Assembly: GCA_037157565.1 (NCBI GenBank) | Contig: JAZHRO010000055.1 | Span: forward strand, 37,169,001 to 37,233,000 | Direction of reading: 5' to 3' | Length of the DNA: 64,000 nucleotides | Source of the DNA: Thalassia testudinum | Lineage: Eukaryota > Streptophyta > Magnoliopsida > Alismatales > Hydrocharitaceae | Shown: piece after piece, positions 45,715 through 58,051 of the stretch | Layout of the letters: the number at the start of each line of letters is the position of its first letter | How positions within the stretch are numbered: the first letter of the stretch is position 1 | The notes under the pieces: generated by a model | Seen by the model: the letters and a program-made list of their open reading frames with translations, nothing else | What the model was told of the DNA's origin: nothing | Databases searched by the model: none | Translations under genes and position numbers: made by a program

Positions 45715-47633
45715 ATGGCTCAGCTTATTGAAGAATAGAATAATCTTGAGCACCAGCTCCAGCATCTTAATGATCTCTTCCAGAATTTCATGAACCCACC
45801 ACAGCGCCCCATGATGCAAGATCACTATAATCCCGCTGCGATGGCAATTGAGCCTCGAGTCAGAATCCCGACTGGAGGACCTGATTCTGAATTGAAGCCC
45901 AATATGATTCATGCCATACCTAAATTCTATGGGCTTAACTCTGAAGATCCCTTCCAGCATATCAAATAGCTTAAGTATCTGGCCCAGACCTTCGGGTCGG
46001 AAGCACAAAATCGGGATATCTTACTCATGAAGATGTTCTCTTTGTCCCTCATGGACAAGGCATCTCATTGGTATCAGACACAGACCCACCCGATCAACAC
46101 GTGAGAAGAACTTCAGTTAGAGTTTTTGAAGAAGTTCTTTCCCGTTGGTCGGACAAACGCCTTGTGCCATCAGATTACTCACTTCACACAGCTGTCAGGA
46201 GAACCTCTCCATGAGGCATGGGATCGATTCTAGGATCTCATGAGAAAGTACCCCCATTACGGAGTTCCTAAATGGGAACAAGTCCAGTCTTTTTACCAGG
46301 GACTCCTTGAAGATATTAGATTGTTCGTCAATGCAACTTGTGGAGGCAATATCATGGGTCAACATGAAGACATCGTGTGGGAGATTCTCGAGAATATGTA
46401 CGAGAACTCCATCAACAATGCTCCATGGGATTATTTGATCGAATGAATACCCGCGCAGCGATGAATCCTAGGGGAGCACATGAGACGCATGGCCTTTCTG
46501 CTTTCGTCGACTCGGAACTAATGGTTAGTCGGTTGGACAAGGTCTCTATCATTGAGAAGAAGGTGGACAAGCTGACTCAGCACTTGCAGCAAGCCAGCTC
46601 TGTGCAGAACTCCTTCGCACAACCACCTCCCGCAAGGGAAACTGTGCAGAACATTTTCCACCGACCTTCTCCTGGGATGGATCCATATCCACCCCCATCT
46701 ACCTCCAGGATCGGAGGAACCTCCGATCCTTTCTATTCTTGCTGGGGGAACTCTACTCCCCCATTCTTCGACTTTCCTGAGGCTCCTCAGACTTGCGAGG
46801 ACCTTAATGTCATCCAGAATGACCCATTTTCTAACACCTACAACCCTGGATAGCGAAATCATCCTAATTTCTAGTGGACGGGAAATTCTCATAACCCAAG
46901 ACCACCCTTTCAGCCTCGTCCACAAGCCCTTCGTCCTTATCAGCCGCCTCAACCTCAGCCCAACCCCACCTATCCATCCAGGCCCAGCCAAGACCAAATG
47001 TCTCTCATCCTCCAAACTCTGGCTGACATTCAAAGAACGAATGCTGCTATCCAAAAACAACACAAGGACGAAATCACAGAGGTCCGCAACCAACTCGCCC
47101 AGTTGGCGAATTCTCGCCAACCAGGCACTCTTCCTTCACAACCTCTGCCAAACCCGAGTAATGTGCTGACCCAGCGGCGCATTATGAACTTGAACCCAGG
47201 CTAAGCACACTTGATCTATCAGGCCCCTTCTGTTCCATCACTTGACGAGATGGAAGCATCAACCTCTTATGCGGGTTACCAACAGCAGCAGCCCATCTTA
47301 CCAACCCCCAACCTGAACCAGGTAGGACTAAATTCTGTGACAACCCGTAGTGGTAAAGCAACCCAAGACCCACCTTATCCAGACCACTCCAAGCTTGGTA
47401 GTGACCCAAACCCTGAGATAGTTATCCAGGATGTCCCTATCCCTATCCCAAATCAAAAACCTGGACCTATCCTAGAGGAACCAACCAAGGTTCCATTTCC
47501 CGAGGCCTTGACCAAGGGAAAGAGGACAGCTAAACCCGTGGCTCCTGAGGAGGACCTGATCAAGCTCTTTGAGCAAGTCCAAATAAACATCCCATTGATG
47601 GATGCAATCCGCCACGTACCATCTTACGCATGA
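45715..47633 (+). pseudogene. gag relic of A2
   Basis: Aligned to the open A1 gag, it starts at the same ATG (MAQ...). Stops lie at 45736, 45967, 46102, 46231, 46851, 46872, 47202 and 47631. A one-base deletion near 46420 shifts the frame (NNDSMGLFDR in A1, NNAPWDYLIE-stop here). Recognisable parts are LMDKASHWYQ, FLKKFFPVGR, CGGNIMGQHED, NSVTTRSGK and EEDLIKLFEQVQINIPLMDAIRHV. Most stops are CAG to TAG, TGG to TAG/TGA or CGA to TGA. It cannot make Gag, though the RNA could be packaged by Gag supplied by a relative such as A1. Confidence 0.92.
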
Positions 47634-48605
47634 TTTTTGAAGAACGTATGTACACCCCAACGTAAGCCACGAACCAAGAGGAGTCCTATTGTACTATCAG
47701 AGCAAGCCAGCTCTATAATCTTGAGTAAACTCCCACCCAAGGCAAAAGACCCAGGAACTCCCCTGATTTCGTATAAGATTGGTGAAACCCAGTTTGATAG
47801 AGCATTATTAGACCTAGGTGCCTCCATAAACCTGATACCCACATCCCTGCTTAACCACCTAGAAGAATCTGAGCTTAAACCAACTGAGGTGACATTGCAG
47901 TCAGCTGATCGATCCATTAAGTCACCTAAAGGAGTTCTTGAGGATGTTATTGTTAGGGTGTGGGATTTCTACTTCCCTGTAGATTTTATAGTTCTAGACA
48001 TGGATGTACCTTAGAATCCAAGGGATACACCAATTATATTAGGGAGACCTTTTTTGGCCACTGCAAAGGACAACATAAGTTGTGAAGAGGGAAAAATAGA
48101 GCTGAAATTTGGGAATCAGACTCTCAAGATTGATATCTTTAAGGCCCAACAAGGGATTAATTACGGTGTGGTAGAGCAAATTTGTGACATCAGAGCTGTG
48201 GTGGATGAACCACAAATTGAGGACAACATGATTATCCCTCATCAACTACAAGAAGATCTAAAATCGCAATTAGGAGAATCTGAAATCGATCTGGACACAC
48301 CCCTAACTCCTACCCTTGTTCCTCACACCCATTCAGAACCACCCGCTGCTGCTGATAACCTCGTTCTAGAACTCAAGCCCCTTCCTGATCATTTGAAATA
48401 TGTCTTTTTGGGTTCCAATCAAAAACTTCCTGTGATTATAAACTCCAAACTCACCCTTGATCAAGAATCCCGTCTGATTGTTGTTCTCCAGCAACATCGC
48501 AAAGCCATTGGTTGGACTCTTGATTATTTGACTAGAATAAGTCCCTCTTATTGCACATACCGCATCTATTCTGAAGAGGGCGCTTGACCTTCACGTGAGA
48601 TGTAG
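47634..48605 (+). pseudogene. Protease and linker relic of A2
   Basis: Two open pieces. 47637-48014 has the protease motif LLDLGASINLIPTSLL and ends at a stop made from GAG (TAG 48012). 48054-48587 has the ATAKDNISCEEGKIELKFGN linker, LKPLPDHLKYVFLG and AIGWTLDYLTRISPSYCTYR, ending TGA at 48585, with another TAG at 48603. The A1 frame reads through the homologous part up to the window edge. Confidence 0.9.
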
Positions 48606-49511
48606 AGACATCTGAACCCTAATCTGCAGGAGGTCATGGAAAAGGAGATCATTAAGTGGTTAGATGCAGGGATCATCTACCCAATCTCCGACAATGGTTG
48701 GGTGAGCCCAATCCAGGTTGTGCCTAAGAAGGCAGGGCTCACTACCATCACGACTGAGACCAGAGAGGTCATACCTACCCGTATAGCCAACTCGTGGAGA
48801 GTCTGCATAGATTACCGAAGACTAAATTCCTCCACGAAGAAGGATCATTTCCTACTACCGTTTATTGATCAGATTCTCAAAAAACTAGCAGGAAATAGAT
48901 TCTTCTGCTTTCTTGACGAGTACTCCGGTTACAACCAAGTGGCGATTCATCCAGAGGACCAAGAGAAGACCACGTTCACTTGCCCCTTTGAGACATATGC
49001 GTTCCAAAGGATGCCTTTCGGTCTCTACAATGCACTCGCGACTTTTCAGCGGTGCATGCTTGCCATATTCTCTGATATGGTAGGTGATTATCTGGAAGTC
49101 TTCATGGATGACTTCTCAGTTTTTGGGGCATCATTTGACGATTGCCCCCGGAACTTGGTTCACATACTCAGGCGATGCATTGACGTAAATCTGGTTCCTT
49201 CCTGGGAAAAGAGCCACTTTATGGTGCCTGAGGGGATCGTTCTAGGACATTTAATTTTTGAGAGAGGCACCCAAGTGGATCGAGCCAAGGTTAACCTGAT
49301 TTCTAAACTTCCTATGCCTAGCTCGATCAGGGACATCCGATCTTTTTTGGGGCATGTCGATTTTTACTGTCGATTCATTCCTGATTTCTTGAAAATCGCG
49401 TGCCCCCTGACCACTCTTCTCTCTAAGGATGTGCCTTTTGAAATTTCCAAGGAATGCACTCAAGCTTTTGAAATCCTTTGTGATCGAGTCACCCAAGCCC
49501 CAATCCTATAG
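48606..49511 (+). pseudogene. Reverse transcriptase of A2, domain open but isolated
   Basis: About 300 codons without a stop up to TAG 49509. Motifs in order: WVSPIQVVPKKAG, WRVCIDYRRLN, FFCFLDEYSGYNQVAIHP, TFTCPFETYAFQRMPFGL, ATFQRCMLAIF, catalytic FMDDF at 49101-49115, SHFMVPEGIVLGH and IRSFLGHVDFYCRFIPDF. Some residues usual in the family have changed (GLYNALATF for GLCNAPATF). The domain looks nearly complete, but stops on both sides prevent synthesis as part of the polyprotein. Confidence 0.93.
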
Positions 49512-50051
49512 TCCCCTGATTGGTCTCAACCCTTTGAGATCATGTGTGATGCATCTGACTTCGCTGTAGGAGCAATTCTGGGGTAAAAGATTGACGGAAA
49601 ACCCATGGTCATCTACTATGCTAGTAAGACACTTGACGAGGCTCAGCATAACTACATAGTTACAGAGAAAGAGCTGCTAGCTGTAGTATTTGCCCTTGAA
49701 AAATTCAGATCTTATCTCCTAGGTTCCCATGTTAGAATCTACTCGGATCACACAGCCGTGAGGCATCTCCTTGCGAAGAAGGATGTGAAGCCTCGATTAA
49801 TCCGATGGATGTTACTTTTGCAGGAATTTGACCTTGATATTCGCGACAAGGTGGGAAGACAGAACGTGGTAGCTGACCACTTGTCCTGCCTTCCTTCTGA
49901 GATCATCGAGCCTTCTGGACCCATCATGGAGCATTTTCCTGATGAGCACCTCTTGACTATTGGTACAGGGCTTCCATGGTTTGCTGATATAGTAAACTTT
50001 TTGGCATCACATCAGATCCCATCTAATTGGCCGAAGGCCAAGAAAGACTAG
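49512..50051 (+). pseudogene. RNase H relic of A2
   Basis: Carries IMCDASDFAVGAILG, stop TAA 49584, then [31 protein letters not shown] and RIYSDHTAVRHLLAKKDVKPRLIRW, ending TAG 50049. The catalytic acidic residues are still present; the two stops are not compatible with function. Confidence 0.9.
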
Positions 50052-51260
50052 TTGTGCTCCGATGCGAAGTATTACATTTGGGAAGACCCATACTTATTCC
50101 GCATAGGTGTTGACCAAATTATCCGGCGATGTGTCCCGGAGGTCAAAATCAATGACATACTCTTTTTGCCATGACCAGGCATGCGGTGGCCATTTTTCTG
50201 GGCATAAAACAACATCAAAAATCCTCCAGTGTGGTTTTTACTGGCCCACTATCTTCAAGGATGCATACAATCACTGTAAGGCATGAAGTCGTTGCCAAAC
50301 TTTGGGCATCATGAGCTATCGCGACATGATGCCTTTACAGCTGATTCTCGTATGCGAGATTTTTGATATTTGGGGGATTGATTTTATGGGCTCCTTCCCT
50401 ATCTCGGACGGCTTCGAGCACATTTTACTTGCTGTTGACTATGTGTCTAAATGGATCGAAGCCATTCCGACTCGGATAAGTGATCACAAGATCGTTATCA
50501 AATTCATTCATCAGAATATCTTCTCATGGTTTGAGATTCCTCGTGAAATCATTTCTGATGGAGGGACCCATTTTACCAACGCTCAGTTCAGGTCACTAAT
50601 TACCAAATACGGGGTGTCACATCAAATCTCTACGCCTTACGACCCCCAGACTAATGGTCTATCTGAGCTATCAAATCGGGAGATCAAGAAAATCCTTCAG
50701 GTTACTGTTTGACCTGACAGGAAGGACTGGTCATCCCAACTTCCGGAAGCTTTGTGGGCTTATAGGACCGCCCACAAGACCCAATTAGGCATGTCTCCTT
50801 TTAGACTGGTGTACGAGAAGGCGTGTCACCTTCCCATCGAACTAGAGCACAAAGCCTATTGGGCAGTGCGGAATTGCAACCTAGATCTAAGGCTGGAACC
50901 CACAGAATGCTTCAGATAAGCGAGATTGATGAATTACGCCTTGATGCGTATGAAAACTCGCGAATCTACAAAGAGTGGGTTAAAGTCTTTCATGACAAGC
51001 ATATATCTAGAAATATCTTTCACCCTGGTCAGAAGGTCCTACTCTTCGATGTCCGACTTAAATTATTCCTTGGGAAGCTGCGATCCAAGTGGATCGGACC
51101 ATATCTTGTCTGACAGATTTTTGGAAATGGAGCCATCGAGATCAGTTCGCTCAGCCATGATTTCAAACCCTTCGTCGTGAATGGTCAGAGACTCAAACCA
51201 TTCATTGACGTGACCGATACAGACTTGGCTGAGTCATCATTTATCCTCCATTCTCCCTGA
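50052..51260 (+). pseudogene. Integrase relic of A2
   Basis: N-terminal HHCC zinc finger (HFSGHKTTSKIL ... HCKA-SRC) after a one-base frameshift near 50170. The catalytic triad is intact: Asp in GIDFMGSF (50380), Asp in ISDGGTHF (50557) and Glu in [11 protein letters not shown] (50665). This gives 58 and then 35 residues between them. Stops are at 50284, 50710 and 51111, with a further frameshift near 50890. The C-terminal part has HPGQKVLLFDVRLKLFLGKLRSKW and FVVNGQRLKPFI and ends TGA 51258-51260. I see no chromodomain, as expected for the Athila/Tat branch. Confidence 0.92.
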
Positions 51261-51510
51261 GCTCATTGCACCCAGCCGATGGCGTAAAACTCAACGCTTA
51301 ACAAGAGGTAGCCCGTCATTCTTTTGAAAATCCGAAACCTTTTATGACATTTCTTTGCACTTTAGGTTCATTCCTTAGGACAGCTGACTTTACCTCAGGT
51401 ACTCGTACCTGAGATTAGAAATCGTTCGCAACAGTCACCTCGACCCATCCACTCACCGAATACCTGTCTTAATGCATGAACCAAGCTAAATAAAAACCCA
51501 CCTAATGAAC

Positions 51511-51551
51511 AATGAGGACATTGCAAATCTTAGGCATGGGGAGAATGAAAG
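51511..51551 (+). other. Conserved noncoding motif, A2 copy
   Basis: AATGAGGACATTGCAAATCT followed by TAGGCATGGGGAGAATGAAA. The counterparts in B (18561-18598, minus) and D (61928-61963) keep the ACATTGCA and AAGCA-GGGGA cores. Confidence 0.78.
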
Positions 51552-52224
51552 TGCAATGAAAATTCATAACAAGAAAAGGTTTCAACAAAAAATTCATATA
51601 TGACAAAAAAAAAGGGAAGAGGGAAGCAGTTTTTGGTGAGCTTTACAAAAGGAGGAGGAGGAAAAGAGCAAAATTCTAAAAAGGAGCACAAAATGAAAAA
51701 GAAGAGAGTCATTAGTAAGAAATTAAGGGATTAACCAAAGTTCTAGACCACATTAAATGAAAAGCAAAGAGAAAGTGCTAAAGAAACACAAGAAGATTAG
51801 TAAGAATGCTAACCTTAGGCCTTCTTGGACTAGACTCTTAGTACCCATTAAGATCTAGATATTCCTCAAGAGGTTGAGGAAAATGAAAAGCTTAAGTATT
51901 AGATCTAAGGCTTAGGGAGTATTCGACCTCGTTAACTGACCTTCGATTTACGGGACTCGATAACCTAAGCACCCCAATTCACACACAGTCTGGTTCAGTG
52001 AGCATAAATATCAAAATCACACAGAAGCGTTTCTAATATTCTGAAAATGTCACCTAGATTAGGAGTGGCCGATCAACACAAGTTGATTTGGATGAGTTCC
52101 CAACGCGGAGATGTGGGAAATTCTCCTCGAAGATGCGTAACAATATATCATCTCCTCGGTGCTTGTCTCCTAGGATATTTACATATCCTACTGGGGGCAC
52201 GTAAGCACTCTGCTGGTTCAGATT

Positions 52225-52380
52225 CCATGGATGGCATTATCATGAAATATCAATTGCCAGGGTCTGAATTCGGCCACGGAACACCATGGGTGGGATTATC
52301 TCGAAATCTCAAAAACCAGGGTTCTGGGGGTTACCATGAGCGGTGCTATCTCGAAGCATCGATTGCCAGGAACCTTTGAG
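52225..52380 (+). repeat. Three degenerate repeats of about 50-58 bp in the A2 tail
   Basis: Units start CCATGGATGGCATTATC, CCATGGGTGGGATTATC and CCATGAGCGGTGCTATC and share a CCAGG block. Spacing is 58 and then 50 bp. Confidence 0.65.
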
Positions 52381-52801
52381 GATTGATGATGGGGACGAGG
52401 AATTCGATACAGACCGTGTTGAGAAGTCAATCCTAAGCTAAACTTAAAAAGAAAAGAGAGAGAAAACTCTCCAAACAAATAAACCCTCTATCTCTCTCTT
52501 ACAAAACGTACTGCAAACTGAACCAAGGCTAAAAATGTCTCAAGCACAGGTGCTTTAACCACGGAGTCCAATAAACCTTAGGGTAGTTCCTGTGGGCCTT
52601 AAAAACCTTTGCTGAGGACTGAGGCTAAAGCTAGACAGATCTAGATCTTGGTTGGTACTAGAGTACCTTTTAAGTCCATGGTTGGCACTCTGACCTAATC
52701 AAAGAGATAAGATAAATCACTTATCAAAATCAGTGAATGGAATTCATGGTCTTGAATAGAGGTTAAAGCCTTAATATTTTGCTAAGGGACTAGCAAAAGC
52801 T

Positions 52802-52813
52802 AGGCATGGGGTA
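52802..52813 (+). other. Polypurine tract of A2
   Basis: AGGCATGGGGTA directly before the 3' LTR start TGATGATAACC. Confidence 0.8.
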
Positions 52814-55534
52814 TGATGATAACCTCATCATGAACCCTAACTAACACATTTTGACCTAATAAATTGAACAAAAGCTCCTACATAACCTAAGGGAAGACCT
52901 AAATCGAGGAATTGCTAATCAGAGAATAAAACATTATACGAGGGGTAAAACTATAATTTTATCATTGCAGTGCATGAACGAGATTTCCAAGGGTCTAGAC
53001 ATAGGTCAAGTGGACTTAATAAGAAAAAAAGTGGGATGGTTTGACCAGAAAAGGGTTATGACAAAATCTGAGAATTAAATGACATTCTGTAACCCTAAAA
53101 CAAACCCACTTTAATTCACAAAGTTCCAGGCAAGATAAAAATCAACTAAAGCCTCTAAAAATCATGGAAAAATATTTTCTAGGGTTTAGAACCTTTAATT
53201 TGGCCGTCGGAACCTGGTTTGACCTAGATTGAGGATCATACCCAATTTTTGACCTAATTTAGGTTTTTGTGCAAAATATCCAGTCAAACATGGTTAAACC
53301 TAAAATCCAACTTCACCATTAGATTCCTTAGGTCCAAATTAGGTTTATGCCAAAATTTAAACCTAAGAGAAGGTCGTCTTGACCCACTTTACAAAATGGT
53401 CCTCAATAATTACTTTTTGATCCTTAACTTTTTGAAACCTTGCAAATACTTCCTATCTTTCTCGTCATTTTTTTCAATCTGGTCCCTCTGCCACCTGCTG
53501 TGCAGGCCATACCTCCGGCGACTTTGCGCGGAGGATGGCGCCGCGCATGCATGGGGAGCCGGCCCCAGATTTGAAAGGGAGACTCTCTATGGAGCCCCCT
53601 ATCGCATGGGCCGGCTCCCATGCCCTGTTTGCTGCCATACCTCTCATGCAAACGCGCGAGAGATATGGGTCTCCATCTGCCTCAACTCTGACGAGACTTT
53701 TCCCGCCACTCTCGCTCATTTCCCGGCCAGCCCTCGCCTATTTAAGGAACAGCACTCCTCACTACATCCTCCAAGGTCCACTTGGCCTGAGAATCCCCTA
53801 AAATTCCTCTCCTCCCAACTTTGGCCATTCGCCCAGAGCTTCCTGTGACTCCTCCTTTCTCGTCGCCTTGCCACCATACCAGTGGCAGGGTTACCTCCGC
53901 CGTCTCCTACCGCGCCGTACCAACGGGTGCACTCCAGGCCCTATTCCTCGTCGCCGTCTCTTCCCCTAGGCACCTTCGTCTCCAGCGACAGCAGTACCAC
54001 CTCCGCCTCCTTCGTTCACTCCTAACCTACCAGCTAAGTCCCTTCTACCCTTCTCTTTAATTCCCCTCTGTCAATTTGTTGTTTCGACCCCTCTACACCA
54101 CTGTCCACCCTCACCATCTCCACCTTCGACCACGAACTCCGGCGAGGCCATTTCACCACCACAGACAGCTCCACCCCTCGCCAACTAGTCCCTGAGCTTC
54201 ACCTCCACCCACTGATCATCTTGCAACCCTTCATTCATCGCGCCAACCACTGTTGCCTCCCCCCGAACAAACCCACTCACACGGACTCAGACCGACCTGG
54301 GCACGCATGCCTAGGTTGCTCTGAGTGACGCTGACCACTGCAGTAACTTCACCGTGCTCTGGAGAAGCTTGCCGAGCGTTCTGATGTAGTAACGAGGCCG
54401 TTTGCGTGCTTTCAGGTCTCGTGACTCTTCCGCCATTGGCACCGAGCTTGGAGCAAGCTTGCAAGCAGCTCCAGGCCCTTCCAGCTCCAGGAGACGCATC
54501 CAGGCTGCATGGAAGACTTCCACGCACAACTCCAGGTATTCAATTGGCAGCGAAGATCTTGGCTGGAGCGGCTATTGCTCGCCCTCCCTGCTGCGGGCGT
54601 GCGAGTGAGGAGGGACACAGATAGTCCCACCTCGGGCGTTTTCAAGCGCCCCACGACACATAAAGGGAAAAAGTGACTAAGGCTTATCGCCTTAGTCACA
54701 TGAGGTGAGATCCCTCTCACCCGCTCACCCGGCCTCGTCTACGACCACCCCTCGCGGACCTGGCCCGACTTGATTACCCAAGCCTTGCACACCTCGCCCA
54801 CCACTTCACGCCGGTGGGCCTGGTCCTGGGCGCGTTACCCGACCTGTTTATCCGAACAGGCTCTGGGAGAGCGAACCCTGGAGTAGAATAGAGAGAGAGA
54901 CGCGGGGAGGGTAGGGGTTAGGTTTTGCCTAACCATATGCCTATGCAGGGAACTGAAGGAGAAGAAGGAAGAAGAGGAAGCAGAAGAAGCAAGGAAGGAG
55001 CAACCGAGGACTTAGCCGCACCAAGGAGCTGAAGCAGGAGAAGAGGAAGAGGAGAAGCAAGCTCAAGAAAGAAGAAGTCAAGAGGACCAAGCAGGAAGTC
55101 GACTGAAGAAGAAGAAGGCAGAGACAAAGCAAAAGGGAAAAGAAGAGAAGGAAGTTGCCGTAGAGAGGAAGGCCAAGCAGCTGAAGAGAAAGAAGAGAAA
55201 AAGATGCCAAGAAGAAAAAGTAGCAGCAGTAGCAGCTAAAAGAAAGAAAAAGAAAGATAGCACGAGCACTATAGCAAGTGGCTACTTAAGGCATCTGATC
55301 CATGGAGTCAGACGTCTGAAGATAGAGAGAAAGGAGGACAAAAGAAGAAAGAGAGAAGAAAAGAGAAGAGACAGATTTTTACTTCCTCTCTCTCTAATCC
55401 TTTTGTAAAATAGTATATTATTGTAAATTGTGATTTTCTACGCTTCTAGAATCAAGCTTGCTCCCTGAGTTCGACCTTGGAGAATTTTTGTATTTGAGTA
55501 ATAAAATAAAATTAAACCGATCGAACCACGATCA
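52814..55534 (+). repeat. 3' LTR of A2
   Basis: 2721 bp, TGATGATAACCTCATCA at the left and GATCA at the right, colinear with the 5' LTR. It contains a TATA-like CTATTTAAG at 53738-53746, a GA-rich tract at about 54955-55265 and CAGACGTCTG at 55309-55318. Confidence 0.95.
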
Positions 55535-58031
55535 ATAAGCACAAAAAGACTATCTATACTAACATATACTATATACTATACACTATACCAACGTGTATAA
55601 AGTATGTACACTAACACATATAAATGCCACTAAAGAGCCTTAAAAACATTTATATACAAAAAGGAAAAATGAATGCATTTAGTATATAATACTTATACTT
55701 TATGTACATACGTATATACATGTATACTATAATACTATACATACAAAGACACACATAACACCACACACACTAACACAACACTTAGCTAAATTTTGACTCA
55801 ACTCACACGCATACACTCAACACTGAAAACACTCTCACAACTAACCACACACATGCTAACACTTAATCAATTTTAGCTTTAACTTAACCACAGTTAGTTT
55901 CTACTCTAAAAATTCTGAATTAGTGGACCCAACCATTCGTAGGATCAATAGGCCATAGGGGCCAAATCAACCACTACTAAACTTGGGCCTCAGTTTTTAT
56001 TTAGTGTGTTTTAGCATAGTTTTAGGCCAATACCGGCCCACATAAACTGCTCAGCCCAGCCAAAGTCAGGCTCCTAGCCCTTCCTCTCTTTTCTCTCTCT
56101 CTCTCAAGGCAAAGCATGGTTAGATGTATGGGTATGGGGATCTGACCCCCGAGAAGAAGAGAAGAAACACTCTTTTTGCAGTTTTTGTATTGTTTTTCTA
56201 ATTTCTAAATCAGAGGACTTAGACTTCTACTGGTATGTTCTCCTAGCTAATGGACTCGAAATCTAAATCTAACTCAACACACACCTAAAACTAAAACTAA
56301 TCTAACTCAAGACACTTTTATTTTATTTATTTACAATTATTTTTTATTTTTTATATATTTACAAGTTGGGAAAAATGAGGCTTAATGGAAGTTTGAACAT
56401 GAAACCAAAGCCTTAAAACTCATCTAAAGTTCTGAATGAAGATATGAGCTTAAAACACTTCCAAAAATTGAGAGGAATCCATTTCAAATACCAAAATTTG
56501 ATCTAAACATTAAAATCATATTTGGAATCCATTTTAGGCAGTATTAGACATCTTTTTTTTTTATGACAAAACATTTACATCAGTGTTTAAAAATTTGAGT
56601 CACAACTTGTTTGAAGATCAAATCATGTCTAAACCTTTACATGAATGCTTCTTCAATACATAAACTTTACAAACAACTCAATAGACTTAAAACCAATTTA
56701 GAACTCTTAAATTCATCTTCACCCATTCCAATTCACAGCTACAGTTATCAAAGAACTTCAGCCTAATCCAAAGCTCAGTCTATATGCATTAAAACTTGTT
56801 CTTGACGTTGAAAATCCTAATCAAACTATATTTATACCACATACTTCTATTATAACCACTGCAATATCCGAAATCCACATGAATTCCACGATCAAATCCC
56901 CATCCAGAATTTCATTTCAAGAAAACAACTGTAATTACTGACAAAGGCCAATTAAATTTGAATCATCACTCAAACACTTTGGAGATCAATCTAATAAATT
57001 TTATAAACATCTAGAGTTCTATGTAGATTTCTGCAAACCATCAGAACTGAATAAAAACCCTTAAAGTCCCATATAGACATGAGAATTGGAGGTTGACATT
57101 CAACAATCCAGATCTGATTCAAAACCTTAAAATCTCATGTTAAATTGTGGCAAATGTTTCTTAAGTGGTTTGGAATCCTTAACAAATCCAATTGAAGCTC
57201 AATAAACCTTGAAAACCCTAATTGATTGCCCATCTTATGCTATAGACAACACAAAGAAGGAAAGAACTATCGAGGCATTCAAACCCCCTAAAAATCAGTT
57301 CCAGATCTTCATTAAAATTTTGTAGACTTTATCCAAACCTAAATCAATGGATTAAAAGTCATTTAAAATCTAAAACCGATGTCACCCAGGTGGCTGCTCA
57401 TATGTGATCTCCATAGTGATTTGGTCACTCTACATTCCTACAGACCACTGATTGGTGTTTAGGGATCTATTGCGATCCTCAAGAAATGCTTTGGTCATTA
57501 CAAAGGCCTAAAATTAGTGTCACTAATTCTCATTGGCCTGCTACCTAACGAAGCACAGAAATAATATCAACACTATAATTTGGGTGCAAAGAACTCTGAT
57601 GATGAAAATCCAATCAAATGAATTCAAAGCAATTGTATAGCATCCAATTAAATCAAAACTGATTCAATTCCATCAATTAAACCAAAATTAAATGCAATTG
57701 TCTCAAAAATCACTCGATCAGCATCTCAAATCAAATCGGTAAATTAGCTCAATCTAAAACCAGGGGAGGGTCCTTGTGAATTATGGACTGAGATGAGAAG
57801 ACCCCCTGATGAATTTGAGTGCAACTTGGATCTAGAAGCTAGAGAGCTTCAGATCTAAGTTTACTCTGATGTAGGGGATGATCCATGAATTAAAATCTTG
57901 AGGAAACCAGAAGAAGGTGATTATGGGATGGAGAGGAGGGTCAATGAATCGAAATGTACAAATGGATTTGCTTCTTTGATCTAAATTGATCAGAGAGCCT
58001 GATCAAGGGAAATAATCTAAGCTAATGTACA

Positions 58032-58051
58032 TGATGATAACGTTATCATCA
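58032..58051. repeat. Perfect 20-bp palindrome at the start of A5
   Basis: TGATGATAACGTTATCATCA equals its own reverse complement. Other A LTRs have the shorter hairpin TGATGAG-AAC-CTCATCA here. Confidence 0.95.

Larger units (their letters stand above)
51261..52801 (+). other. Noncoding tail of A2 between pol and polypurine tract
   Basis: About 1.5 kb with no env-like frame. It holds the conserved motif at 51511-51551 and the short degenerate repeats at 52225-52380. Confidence 0.75.
41900..55534 (+). mobile_element. Family A element A2, complete structure, coding capacity lost
   Basis: 13,635 bp: 5' LTR 41900-44623, primer site 44629-44646, leader, gag-pol relic 45715-51260, noncoding tail, polypurine tract 52802-52813 and 3' LTR 52814-55534. 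The target duplication ATAAG is perfect (41895-41899 and 55535-55539), and the empty site can be seen in LTR1 near 9830. Gag-pol has about 18 stops and at least three frameshifts. The two LTRs differ at about a dozen of the first 200 bases by my count, so insertion is not very recent. Confidence 0.95.

Noticed and set aside
51261..52801. env-like gene between pol and 3' LTR, as found in some Athila elements
   Set aside because: No frame over 110 codons, no signal peptide or membrane segment; the same holds for 17210-19022.
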